Made by a program: the position numbers and the translations under genes. This document shows, piece after piece, positions 15,820 to 23,732 of a stretch of 64,000 bases of DNA. Below the pieces are notes generated by a model. It ran no database searches. It had not been told where the DNA came from and worked only from the letters and a program-made list of their open reading frames with translations. The stretch covers positions 3,410,001 through 3,474,000 of the forward strand of contig NZ_CP034689.1 in NCBI RefSeq assembly GCF_003994415.1, given 5' to 3'. This stretch comes from Achromobacter spanius (lineage in GTDB: Bacteria > Pseudomonadota > Gammaproteobacteria > Burkholderiales > Burkholderiaceae_B). Numbering within the stretch: the stretch's first letter is position 1; each line of letters begins with the position of its first letter.

Positions 15820-16641
15820 CTACCAGGGGAACGAGATCAGGTCGCCGTACAAACGCTTCAAGGTGGCTTTGACCTCGGGAGAATTCTGGTAAATGGCAAT
15901 GAACTTCAGCAAGCGCGGATCTTGCGCCTTGTCGGGCGTGGTCACCCAGCGGATGGCGTAGCGGCGGATGCTGGCGGGGTCGGTATTGTCGAACGCCAGC
16001 CCGTCTTTCTCGTTCAGGCCGGCCTGCTTGGCAAACGTTGTGTACGTTACCGACGCCGTCACGTCATCAAACGTACGCGCGGACTGCGAGCCCTCGATCT
16101 GCACTAACTTCAATTGCTTGGGGTTGGCCACCACGTCTTCCAAGGTGGCCTGGTGCGCCACGCCGGGCTTGAGCTTGATCAGCCCGATTGATTCCAGCAG
16201 CAGCAAGGCGCGGCCCGTATTGACCGGGTCGTTGGGCAGGGCAATGGTGGCGCCCTCCGGCACGGTATCGCCCTTCTTCAGCTTCTTGGAAAACAACCCG
16301 ATGGTGGTGGAATAGCCATAGGCGATGGGCGTCAGGTTTACGCCCCGGCGCTGGTTGAATAGCTGCAGAAACGGTTCGTGCTGGAAGAAATTGGCGTCGA
16401 CCGAACCATCCGCCACGGCGATGTTGGGCAGCACCCAATCATTGAATTCCACCAACTGCACATTCAGGCCCTCTTTCTTGGCTTGGGCAATGGCTTGTTC
16501 GGTGGCTTCGTTGGCCACGCTGGCAATCACGCCAATGCGCAAGGGTTTGTCTTGCGCCGTGGCCGTGGCGCAGGCCGCCACGCTCAGGGCCAGCACGGCC
16601 GCGCCGCGCGTCAGGGTGGAAAACAACGAATGCAAGGGCAT
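15820..16641 (-). CDS. MetQ/NlpA-type substrate-binding lipoprotein, orphan
   Basis: A 273-residue binding protein of the NlpA family (D-/L-methionine and relatives): LRIGVIASVANEATEQAIAQAKKEGLNVQLVEFNDWV, then DANFFQHEPFLQLFNQ and PNDPVNTGRALLLLE, all typical. The signal peptide ends with a lipobox-like VAAC, so anchoring to a membrane is possible. ATG 16641 is chosen; ATG 16650 is equally open. The usual partners MetN (ATPase) and MetI (permease) are absent from the window, so the protein must serve a transporter encoded elsewhere or act as a sensor-type lipoprotein. It is divergent from arginase. Confidence 0.87.
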   Translation of the reverse strand: MPLHSLFSTLTRGAAVLALSVAACATATAQDKPLRIGVIASVANEATEQAIAQAKKEGLNVQLVEFNDWVLPNIAVADGSVDANFFQHEPFLQLFNQRRGVNLTPIAYGYSTTIGLFSKKLKKGDTVPEGATIALPNDPVNTGRALLLLESIGLIKLKPGVAHQATLEDVVANPKQLKLVQIEGSQSARTFDDVTASVTYTTFAKQAGLNEKDGLAFDNTDPASIRRYAIRWVTTPDKAQDPRLLKFIAIYQNSPEVKATLKRLYGDLISFPW

Positions 16642-16814
16642 GAAAACCATCCAAAGGGAATGAAAGCCGATGCGCGCAAACGATAGGCGATCAGGGCAAA
16701 CAGAGGGGCATCGGCGCGCAGCCGCTATTGTGCAGCAGCCGCGTCGTGTGTCCGGCAATAGCCATTGCCGCGCAATGGCGATGATAGACCCATCACGCAA
16801 GCGAACGGCCAGGG

Positions 16815-16820
16815 TACTAT
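16815..16820 (+). promoter_or_regulatory. Probable -10 box for arginase gene
   Basis: TACTAT, predicting a start of transcription near 16827. That coincides with the ATG at 16828, so the GTG at 16855 with its own GGAG site is the better translation start. Confidence 0.4.
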
Positions 16821-16854
16821 CCGCCCAATGACGAACCCCACCGGAGCCCGCCGC

Positions 16855-17793
16855 GTGCAGAACCCTGTTGCCTTGCCTACCCAAATCTCCCTGATCGGCG
16901 CGCCCACGGATATTGGCGCGGGCGCGCGCGGCGCGTCAATGGGCCCGGAAGCCTTGCGCGTGGCGGATCTGGGCCCCGTCATCGAAGCCCAAGGGTTCGA
17001 CGTGGTCGACCGCGGCAACCTCTACGGCCCCGCCAACCCATGGCTGCCGCCCCACAACGGCTACCGGCATCTGGCCGAAGTGGCCGCCTGGAATCAAGCC
17101 GTGCACGACGCCGTCTACGCCGAACTGGCCCTGGGCCGTTTGCCCATTCTGCTGGGCGGCGACCACTGCCTGGGTATTGGCTCCATCAGCGCCGTGGCGC
17201 GCCATTGCCGCGAAGCCGGCAAGAAGCTGCGGGTGCTTTGGCTGGACGCGCATGCCGACTTCAACACCCATGCGCTGACCCCCACCGGCAACATCCACGG
17301 CATGCCCGTGGCCTGTCTTTGCGGCTACGGCCCTGCTGAAATCACCGGCATGTCTGGCCAGACGCCCGACATCGAGCCTGGCTGGGTGCGCCAGATTGGC
17401 ATCCGTAGCGTGGATCAGGGTGAAAAGCAGTTGGTGCACCAGGCCGGCCTGGAAGTGTTCGACATGCGCTATCTGGATGAAATGGGCATGCGCGCCACGA
17501 TGGACGCCGCGCTGGCGGGCCTGGACGCGAATACGCACCTGCATGTGAGCTTTGACGTCGACTTCCTGGACCCCGACATTGCGCCCGGCGTGGGCACCAC
17601 CGTACCCGGTGGCCCCACCTACCGCGAAGCGCAGTTGTGCATGGAAATGATTGCCGACACCGGCTTGATGCGCTCGCTGGACGTGGTGGAACTGAACCCC
17701 GCGCTGGACGTGCGCAACAAGACGGCGGAGGTGGCCGTGGACCTGATCGAAAGCCTGTTCGGCAAATCCACACTGATGCGCCGAGGCAGTTGA
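16855..17793 (+). CDS. rocF: Arginase
   Basis: Hydrolyses L-arginine to ornithine and urea using a binuclear Mn2+ centre. In the 312-residue version used here the metal ligands are H104 (GGDHCLG), D131, H133 and D135 (DAHADFN) and D234, D236 (SFDVDFLDP); the substrate motif NTHALTPTGNIHGMP is also present. Start GTG 16855 is chosen because GGAG lies 8 bases upstream and the likely -10 box is at 16815; an ATG at 16828 would leave essentially no leader. Length fits the family (about 300). No ornithine aminotransferase is adjacent; proC is 20 kb away. Confidence 0.95.
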   Translation: MQNPVALPTQISLIGAPTDIGAGARGASMGPEALRVADLGPVIEAQGFDVVDRGNLYGPANPWLPPHNGYRHLAEVAAWNQAVHDAVYAELALGRLPILLGGDHCLGIGSISAVARHCREAGKKLRVLWLDAHADFNTHALTPTGNIHGMPVACLCGYGPAEITGMSGQTPDIEPGWVRQIGIRSVDQGEKQLVHQAGLEVFDMRYLDEMGMRATMDAALAGLDANTHLHVSFDVDFLDPDIAPGVGTTVPGGPTYREAQLCMEMIADTGLMRSLDVVELNPALDVRNKTAEVAVDLIESLFGKSTLMRRGS

Positions 17794-17839
17794 GCGCAAC
17801 GGCGTTTTCACCTTTGCGCGTTCGCCCCTTGAAGACTGA

Positions 17840-18580
17840 CTACCCCTCGCGGGCGTGGCGGATGGCTTGCGCCGCGTTCCGCAGATGCGCCAGATTCTGT
17901 TCCCGTGCTTCCCACACGCGCGGCGTCGGCCCGGCCATGCATAGCGCATACCACTCCCCGCCCAAATCCAGCGCAACGGCCAGGCCCGTCAAGTCCGCCA
18001 CGCTTTCGCCCACGTTCGCCGCCCACCCCTGCGCGGCCACGCGCGCCACCTCTTCCAGCAAGGCCTCACGCGTGCTCAGCGTGCGCTCGGTATAGCGCGC
18101 GTAGTCGGCGTGCGCCAGGACGCCATCCCGTTCCGCGGCCGGCAAGCGCGCCAGCACCGCCTTGGCCACCGCACTGGTGTGCAGGGGCCGCCGCTCGCCG
18201 GGTCGCGCCGCGTAGTGCACGGGTTGGGTCGACTCCACCACGTCAAGAAACACCACGGCGCCGTCCTGGATCTTGCCCAGCATGACGGTTTCATTGGCCG
18301 CGTCGCGCAAGGCCAGCAAATGCGGGCGAACCTGTTCCAGCCAGGGGTCGCCGGATTGGATCAGCGCGCTTAGCGCGTGCAGGCGCGCAGTGGGGTAATA
18401 GCCGCCGCGCCGCCGCACTTCATACAGATAGCCACGCGCGACCAACGTGCGCACCAGCGCCAGACAACTGGACATGGGAGCGCCCAAGCCCTGGGCCAGT
18501 TCGGTCAGCGGCATTGGCCGCCGGGCCTGCGCAAACAGTTCGATCAGGTCCAGCGTGCGGGCAACAAGTTTCACTTCCAT
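17840..18580 (-). CDS. IclR family transcriptional regulator
   Basis: A 246-residue regulator with an N-terminal winged HTH (VARTLDLIELFAQARRPMPLTELAQGLGAPMSSCLALVRTL, about 1-65) and a C-terminal IclR effector domain (about 75-245) showing GKIQDGAVVFLDVVES, RPLHTSAVAKAVLA and LGGEWYALCMAG. IclR proteins bind a small aromatic or carboxylate effector and often control a divergent transport or catabolic operon. That fits the divergent binding protein and alcohol dehydrogenase genes to the right. ATG 18580. Two overlapping palindromes in the 228-base gap are good operator candidates. The effector is unknown. Confidence 0.92.
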   Translation of the reverse strand: MEVKLVARTLDLIELFAQARRPMPLTELAQGLGAPMSSCLALVRTLVARGYLYEVRRRGGYYPTARLHALSALIQSGDPWLEQVRPHLLALRDAANETVMLGKIQDGAVVFLDVVESTQPVHYAARPGERRPLHTSAVAKAVLARLPAAERDGVLAHADYARYTERTLSTREALLEEVARVAAQGWAANVGESVADLTGLAVALDLGGEWYALCMAGPTPRVWEAREQNLAHLRNAAQAIRHAREG

Positions 18581-18667
18581 GGTGGCGATCCCAGCGCGGG
18601 TTTACCTGAGCAAAAAGGACGAATCTGCTAGGTAATCCACTATGTTGACTTTCCATAGGCGGAAATC

Positions 18668-18709
18668 TAAATTCTTGCACAGGAATTTAATTTCACATAC
18701 AAGAATTCC
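18668..18709. promoter_or_regulatory. Overlapping palindromes, candidate IclR operator
   Basis: TAAATTC (18668-18674) and GAATTTA (18683-18689) form a perfect inverted repeat with an 8-base spacer. GGAATT (18682-18687) also pairs with AATTCC (18704-18709). The AT-rich block is conspicuous in the gap between the IclR gene and its divergent neighbour. Confidence 0.5.
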
Positions 18710-18808
18710 ATTTCAGCCGGCTGGAGATCCGGCTGCCCCCTCAGCGGTGCCACGTCATCACCAAGAACTCAAACAATCGGCCCCTGACCGGGCCGGGGAG
18801 ACAGACAG

Positions 18809-20017
18809 ATGCGTATCAAACCCCTGTTGGCGGCCATGGCCGCCACGATGGCCGCCTGCGCGGCTCAAGCCCAATCTGACGTGGTGCGCCTGGGCGTATC
18901 CAATGACCGCTCGGGCATTTACTCGGACCTGGGCGGACAAGGTTCCGAGATGGCCGTACGCATGGCCGTCGAGGACTTCGGCGGCAAGGTCGCCGGCAAG
19001 ACCGTGGAAGTAGTGGGCGCGGACAACCAGAACAAGGCGGACGTGGCCTCGGCGCTGGTGCGCCGCTGGTTCGACACCCAGGGCCTGGTTGCCGTGGTGG
19101 ACGGCGGCGCCAGTTCGGCCGGGCTGGCCGCGCAGGGCGTGGCGCGTGAAAAAGGCGGCACCGCCTTGATCAGCGGCGGCTTTGCCGGCGACTTCAGCGG
19201 CAAGCAATGCAGCACGCTCAGCACGCAATGGGCGCCCGACACCTACGCCCTGTCGAACGCGGTCGTGAAAAGCGTGGTGGAAGCCGGCGGCAAGTCCTGG
19301 TACTTCATCACCACCGATTACGTGTTTGGAAAATCGCTGGAAAGCAATGCCACCCGTTTCGTGCAGGAAGCCGGCGGCAAGGTGCTGGGCAGCACGCGCC
19401 ATCCGCTGGGCGCGCTGGACTTCGCCTCGTTCCTGCTGCAGGCGCAGGCCTCAAAGGCCAATGTGGTGGGCTTGGCGAGCGCGGGTGGCGACCTCGTCAA
19501 CCTGATCAAGCAAGCGCAGGAATTCGGGCTGACCGGTGGCAACCAGCGCTTGCTGACCTTCCTGACCTTCATTAACGACGTGCAAGCCATGGGCCTGCCC
19601 GTGGCGCAGGGCCTGACCTTTCCCACCGGGTTCTACTGGGACGCCGACGAAGACACCCGCGCCTGGACCAAACGCTGGCAAGAGAAAATGGGCGTGACGC
19701 GCCCGCCATCCATCGTGCAGGCGCTGAGCTACGTGGCCACCACGCACTACCTGCAAGCGGCGCAGGCGGCCGGCACCTTCGAGGGCGAAGCGGTCAATAA
19801 GAAGATGCGTGAATTGCCCATCACCACCAAGCTCATCAAGAATGCCCGCATTCGCCCCGAAGACGGCCGCGTCATCATGGACCTGTATCTGGTTGAAGTG
19901 AAAAAGCCCGCTGAATCCAAGTACCCGGGCGACTTCTACCGCATCTTGTCCACGGTACCGGGCGACAAGGTATTCGTGTCCTTGGCCGACAGCGAATGCC
20001 CCTTGGTCAAAAAGTGA
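18809..20017 (+). CDS. ABC transporter substrate-binding protein, LivK-like (type 1 periplasmic fold)
   Basis: A 402-residue exported protein: signal peptide MRIKPLLAAMAATMAACAAQ then a Leu/Ile/Val-binding-type fold (VVRLGVSNDRSGIYSDLGGQGSEMAVRMAVEDFGG, VDGGASSAGLAAQGVA, WYFITTDYVFGKSLE). In this subgroup the ligand is usually a carboxylate, amide or aromatic acid rather than a branched-chain amino acid. GGGGAG 8 bases upstream supports ATG 18809. No liv-type permease or ATPase is adjacent; the next gene is an alcohol dehydrogenase on the same strand 63 bases on, and an IclR gene is divergent. It may borrow the membrane parts of another system. Confidence 0.87.
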   Translation: MRIKPLLAAMAATMAACAAQAQSDVVRLGVSNDRSGIYSDLGGQGSEMAVRMAVEDFGGKVAGKTVEVVGADNQNKADVASALVRRWFDTQGLVAVVDGGASSAGLAAQGVAREKGGTALISGGFAGDFSGKQCSTLSTQWAPDTYALSNAVVKSVVEAGGKSWYFITTDYVFGKSLESNATRFVQEAGGKVLGSTRHPLGALDFASFLLQAQASKANVVGLASAGGDLVNLIKQAQEFGLTGGNQRLLTFLTFINDVQAMGLPVAQGLTFPTGFYWDADEDTRAWTKRWQEKMGVTRPPSIVQALSYVATTHYLQAAQAAGTFEGEAVNKKMRELPITTKLIKNARIRPEDGRVIMDLYLVEVKKPAESKYPGDFYRILSTVPGDKVFVSLADSECPLVKK

Positions 20018-20080
20018 ATATCTTCACGCCGCGCCCGGGTGTAGGCTGCTGGCTATAAAACCCCAAACGGAGACATCCCC

Positions 20081-21142
20081 ATGAAGTGCTATTGCGTCGT
20101 CAACTTCCGCGAGCCCTTGCAGGAAATGGAGCAGCCCACGCCTACCCCCCAAGGGACGCAAGTGCTGTTGAAAGTGCGCGCGGCGGGCGTCTGCCACAGC
20201 GATATCCACTTGTGGGAAGGCGGCTACGACCTGGGCCAGGGCCGCACCCTGGCGCTGAAAGACCGCGGCGTGTCGCTGCCGCTGACGATGGGCCACGAAA
20301 CGGTAGGCAGCGTGGCGTCGGCCGGGCCGGACGCGCAAGACTTGTCCAGCGACAAGAACTACCTGGTGTATCCGTGGATCGGCTGCGGCAAATGCCCGCC
20401 CTGCCTGGCCGGCATGGAAAACCATTGCAGCGCGCCGGCCTGCCTGGGCGTGCATCGCGCGGGCGGCTACGCCGACCACATCCTGGTGCCGCATCCCAAA
20501 TACCTGATCGACATCGGCGACCTGGACCCCGCTCAGATCGCGCCTTACGCCTGCTCGGGTCTGACCACGTATTCCGCGTTGAAGAAGATTGGCGCGGACA
20601 TCTACCGCGAACATCCCGTGGTGATCTTTGGCGCGGGCGGCCTGGGGTTGATGAGCCTGACGCTGATCAAGGCGTTGGGTGGCGCGGGCGCCATCGTGGT
20701 CGACATCGATCCCGCCAAGCGCGCAGCCGCATTGGAAGCCGGCGCGCTGGCCGCCATCGACGGCGCCGCGCCGGACGCCGCGCAACAGATCATCAAGGCG
20801 GCGGGCGGCAAGCCGGTTCAGGCCGCTATCGACCTGGTCGGCGCGCCCGCCACCACCTCGCTGGCGTTCGACTTCCTGACCAAGGGCGGCAAGCTCATCA
20901 TCGTGGGCCTGTTCGGCGGGGCCTCATCGTGGCCGATCGCGTTGATCCCCATGAAGGCCATGTCCATCATTGGCAGCTACGTCGGCAACCTGGCGGAATT
21001 GCAGGAATTGATGGAACTGGTGCGCGCGGGCAAGGTGCCGCCCATGCCGGTGCACCGCCACGCGCTGGCCGAAGCCGACAGCGTATTGGCGGCGCTGCGG
21101 GCGGGCAAGGTGGTGGGACGCGCGGTACTAACTGCTGCTTGA
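20081..21142 (+). CDS. Zinc-dependent alcohol dehydrogenase (MDR family)
   Basis: A 353-residue medium-chain dehydrogenase. Catalytic zinc ligands are in GVCHSDIH (Cys) and MGHETVG (His, Glu); the structural zinc has four Cys in GCGKCPPCLAGMENHC. The Rossmann motif is VIFGAGGLGLMSL, followed by VVDIDPAK, whose Asp favours NAD+. It would oxidise an alcohol or reduce an aldehyde; the true substrate is unknown. ATG 20081 has GGAG upstream (CGGAGACATCCCC). Together with the upstream binding protein and the divergent IclR gene it may form a small uptake-and-oxidation unit. A strong terminator follows. Confidence 0.9.
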   Translation: MKCYCVVNFREPLQEMEQPTPTPQGTQVLLKVRAAGVCHSDIHLWEGGYDLGQGRTLALKDRGVSLPLTMGHETVGSVASAGPDAQDLSSDKNYLVYPWIGCGKCPPCLAGMENHCSAPACLGVHRAGGYADHILVPHPKYLIDIGDLDPAQIAPYACSGLTTYSALKKIGADIYREHPVVIFGAGGLGLMSLTLIKALGGAGAIVVDIDPAKRAAALEAGALAAIDGAAPDAAQQIIKAAGGKPVQAAIDLVGAPATTSLAFDFLTKGGKLIIVGLFGGASSWPIALIPMKAMSIIGSYVGNLAELQELMELVRAGKVPPMPVHRHALAEADSVLAALRAGKVVGRAVLTAA

Positions 21143-21159
21143 CGCCTAGGCAGGCTGCG

Positions 21160-21191
21160 AAAAGGGGAGCCTTGTCGGGCCCCCCTTTTTT
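21160..21191. terminator. Bidirectional intrinsic terminator between convergent genes
   Basis: AAAAGGGG (21160-21167) pairs with CCCCTTTT within 21182-21189, with inner GCC/GGGC pairing, and six T follow on the + strand; on the - strand the four-A tract gives TTTT. It serves the alcohol dehydrogenase gene and possibly the RES toxin gene, whose stop is 2 bases away. Confidence 0.75.
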
Positions 21192-21193
21192 GT

Positions 21194-21706
21194 TCATGCG
21201 GCTTTCAAACGCGGGTCATACACAAACCGTTCGCGTCGTACCACCACGATATGTTCTGCATCCGGATGCGCCGGATTGATCAGCAGATTGCAGTCGGGCA
21301 CGCCGCGATAAGGCACGATGGCGCTGGGCAGTTCAAGCAACGCCGACACGCCGGATTCCACCCAGTTGTCGCCCACGGCCTGCGAGGCTTCGGCAAACGG
21401 CACCGCCTCCCAAAATGGGAAATCCCGCTGCAACTGGTTCACCGTCAGCACCTGGCGGGCATCATGGATGGCGCGCGGCACGGCCACCTCGATCAGATAG
21501 CGATTGGCCTGTTCCGAGGCCCGCACGGCAAAGTGCACCACGGTTTCCAGCACCGCCAGCGCCACGCTGGACGAGGTATACACCACCGCCGTGCCCGGGC
21601 TGTTGTAGCGCCCGCCCACCGCCGCCGCCCCCGCCCCGCTCAAGTCGTCCGCGCGGTACGTGCCGGCCGTGGTGCCGATGCGCCACAGGGAAATGAAATC
21701 GCTCAT
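21194..21706 (-). CDS. RES-domain toxin
   Basis: A 170-residue RES-family protein, named after conserved Arg, Glu and Ser residues: LWRIG (Arg), GGRYNSPGTAVVYTSSSVALAVLETVVH (Arg, Tyr, Ser, Glu) and a C-terminal LLINPAHPDAEHIVV. Characterised RES toxins (MbcT, Res) degrade NAD+ in the cytoplasm. ATG 21706 overlaps the last codon of the antitoxin gene (ATGA), so the two are translationally coupled; longer in-frame starts would run into the antitoxin gene and are rejected. The INPAHPxA signature near the end is the usual RES C-terminus. Confidence in the family is high; toxicity is inferred. Confidence 0.92.
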   Translation of the reverse strand: MSDFISLWRIGTTAGTYRADDLSGAGAAAVGGRYNSPGTAVVYTSSSVALAVLETVVHFAVRASEQANRYLIEVAVPRAIHDARQVLTVNQLQRDFPFWEAVPFAEASQAVGDNWVESGVSALLELPSAIVPYRGVPDCNLLINPAHPDAEHIVVVRRERFVYDPRLKAA

Positions 21707-22188
21707 GCGTACACGCCGGCCGCCGCCCGGGCCAGGGTGTCTTCCACGATGCGGCTGCTGGCGTCCGACGTCAGCAAAGACAAGGGCTTGACGTTGCCCA
21801 GCGCGGGCACGGGCGTGTTCAACCACAGCACGGCCTCGTCATCGCTGCCCAGCACCTGACGCGCCACGCGGGCAACCCTGGCCACGCGCGCCAGCCGGTC
21901 GGATTCGCCCAACGGCAGCATCTGCCCTTCCCGAGTCCAGCGCGACAAGGACGCGGCCTTGACCTCGGTGATGGCCATGATTTCAGACTTGGGCACCTGC
22001 AGGAAATCGGCCGCGTCGTCCACCATCTGCGCGGGCAGGCCCCGGCGCACGTCGCGCGCCATGTCGCTCAGCGGGCTGTCCACCAGCTCCTGGAACAACT
22101 GCTTGGCGCGCGTCGCCGCGCGGCGTGGCGGACGGGTAGCGGCAGCGCCGCGCTTGTCTGCCGACTTTCCGGGTATGGCGATGGTCAT
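21703..22188 (-). CDS. Xre/MbcA/ParS-type (DUF2384) antitoxin
   Basis: A 161-residue partner of the RES toxin. It has a basic, Ala-rich N-terminus, an Xre-like helical region (about 40-100) and a C-terminal DUF2384 toxin-binding region (DDEAVLWLNTPVPALGNVKPLSLL) with the usual family ending. AGGAG is 6 bases before ATG 22188 and only 3 before ATG 22191, so the second ATG is preferred. A run of three Arg-Val-Ala units (LARVARVARVARQ) lies in the helix before DUF2384 and looks like a recent in-frame triplication. An inverted repeat upstream (22209-22241) is the likely self-operator. Confidence 0.92.
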   Translation of the reverse strand: MTIAIPGKSADKRGAAATRPPRRAATRAKQLFQELVDSPLSDMARDVRRGLPAQMVDDAADFLQVPKSEIMAITEVKAASLSRWTREGQMLPLGESDRLARVARVARVARQVLGSDDEAVLWLNTPVPALGNVKPLSLLTSDASSRIVEDTLARAAAGVYA

Positions 22189-22208
22189 CATGCGCTCCTG
22201 AGATTTTG

Positions 22209-22241
22209 TTCCAAACAGAATTTATAATATGCCATTTGGAA
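22209..22241. promoter_or_regulatory. Palindrome upstream of toxin-antitoxin operon (candidate operator)
   Basis: TTCCAAA (22209-22215) and TTTGGAA (22235-22241) are perfect complements flanking an AT-rich core with TATAAT on one strand and TATTAT on the other. It starts 21 bases upstream of the antitoxin start, matching the autoregulated promoters of such modules. Confidence 0.5.
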
Positions 22242-22343
22242 ATTTCTCTGCAAGCCGCAACGCCAGGACTGTTCGCTCCGGCGTGCACCGAAATTGGGCA
22301 TATCATAGGCGGCGTTACACACGATCACTTTCAAGGACTGGCA

Positions 22344-22721
22344 ATGACGGACCGGCAGCTGACGATACTTGCAGCGTTGAATCTCATGGTGGCGGTGGGC
22401 GCGGGCGCTTTCGGCGCGCATGGGCTCAAGCGCATGCTGACGCCGGAACTGCTGTCCGTCTGGCAGACGGGCGTGCTGTATCACCTGATCCACGCGCTGG
22501 GCCTGTTCGTGATTGCGCTATTGGGCGCGCGCTTCGGTTCGCCCTTGCTGTCGGCCGCCGGCGTGGTGATGTTCGTCGGCATCGTGCTGTTTTCGGGCAG
22601 CTTGTACACGCTGTCGCTGACGGGCGTGCATTGGCTGGGCGCCGTCACTCCCTTGGGCGGAACCGCCTTCCTGGCCGCCTGGGCCATGGTTGCGCTGGCG
22701 GCCTACCGCGCCCAAGGCTGA
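22344..22721 (+). CDS. DUF423 (YgdD-like) small membrane protein
   Basis: A 125-residue protein with four hydrophobic helices and the DUF423 signatures LNLMVAVGAGAFGAHGLK, VWQTGVLYHLIHALGLFVIAL, GIVLFSGSLYTL and VTPLGGTAFLAAWA. Family members such as E. coli YgdD sit in the inner membrane; their function is not established. ATG 22344 has AAGGA 7 bases upstream; an earlier open stretch from 22206 lacks support and would run through the toxin-antitoxin promoter. It is divergent from the antitoxin gene and 65 bases before the EamA gene, so they may be co-transcribed. Confidence 0.9.
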   Translation: MTDRQLTILAALNLMVAVGAGAFGAHGLKRMLTPELLSVWQTGVLYHLIHALGLFVIALLGARFGSPLLSAAGVVMFVGIVLFSGSLYTLSLTGVHWLGAVTPLGGTAFLAAWAMVALAAYRAQG

Positions 22722-22786
22722 GCTTCCCCTCATTCGCACGCCCCTTTCCCCACGGCGGCAGGAACCGCCGCCCTTGCAGGTTTCCG

Positions 22787-23695
22787 ATGTCTTCCTCCAC
22801 TGTATTACCCGCCGCCCGCGACCCCTCCGCCTTCGCAGGTATCGCCTGTGTGGTGGGCGGCATCTTTTTCCTGACGCTTAGCGACGCCAACGCCAAATGG
22901 TTGGGCGCACACTACAACCCGCTTCAAATCCTGTTCCTGCGCGCACTGATCGCGCTGCCTTTCGTGACGGCCCTGGCCTTGTGGCTGGGCGGGCGGCGCG
23001 TGATGCGCACCACGCATCCCGGTCTGCATCTGGTGCGTGGCGCCATCAACGTGGTGTCGGCCTGTTGCTTTTATCTGGGCCTGCGCGCGCTGCCCTTGGC
23101 CGAAGCCACGGCCATCGCCTTCGCGGCGCCGCTGTTCGTGACGGCGCTGTCGGTGCTGATCCTGAAAGAGCGCGTGGACGGCAAGCGCTGGATCGCGGTG
23201 CTGGCGGGCTTTGCCGGCGTGCTGATCGTGGTGCGCCCGGGCTCGGCGGCATTTCAGGCGGCCACGCTGTATCCGCTGACCACCGCCCTGCTCTACGCGG
23301 TCATGATGATCACCGCGCGCGGCATCAGCCGGGGCGAAGGCATGTTGACGACCACGTTCTACATCGTGCTGGGCCAATTGCTGTGCAGCGCAGTGGGCTT
23401 GCCCTGGGTGTGGCAAACGCCCACCGTCGAGCATCTGCCCTACTTCGGCGGCATCGCGCTTTTCAGCACGCTGGGGTTGGCCTTGATCACACAGGGTTTT
23501 CGGATCGGCCCCGCGTCGGTCGTGGCGCCGTTCGACTACACCGGCCTGATCTGGGCCACGATACTGGGCTGGATTTTCTGGCGCGAAGCGCCGGACGCCT
23601 ACGCCTATCTGGGTGCGCTGTTTATCGCGGGCAGCGGCGTGTACATCGCGGTGCGCGAGGCCCGCGCGAAGAGCAAGCGCCGCGGCAAGGCCTAA
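22787..23695 (+). CDS. EamA/DMT family transporter
   Basis: A 302-residue membrane protein with about ten hydrophobic helices arranged as two EamA repeats (about 15-145 and 160-290). Typical pieces are LSDANAKWLGAHYNPLQILFLRAL, LPLAEATAIAFAAPLFVTALS and LKERVDGKRWIAVLAGFAGVLIVVRPG in the first repeat and GPASVVAPFDYTGLIWATILGWIFW in the second. DMT proteins export amino acids or other metabolites; this subgroup is often labelled RhaT/YdcZ-like, but the substrate is not known. ATG 22787 is the first codon in frame that precedes the first helix sensibly. Confidence 0.88.
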   Translation: MSSSTVLPAARDPSAFAGIACVVGGIFFLTLSDANAKWLGAHYNPLQILFLRALIALPFVTALALWLGGRRVMRTTHPGLHLVRGAINVVSACCFYLGLRALPLAEATAIAFAAPLFVTALSVLILKERVDGKRWIAVLAGFAGVLIVVRPGSAAFQAATLYPLTTALLYAVMMITARGISRGEGMLTTTFYIVLGQLLCSAVGLPWVWQTPTVEHLPYFGGIALFSTLGLALITQGFRIGPASVVAPFDYTGLIWATILGWIFWREAPDAYAYLGALFIAGSGVYIAVREARAKSKRRGKA

Positions 23696-23732
23696 GGCCA
23701 CGCGGCCCGGGCTTTGCGCGCATCCGAAAACG

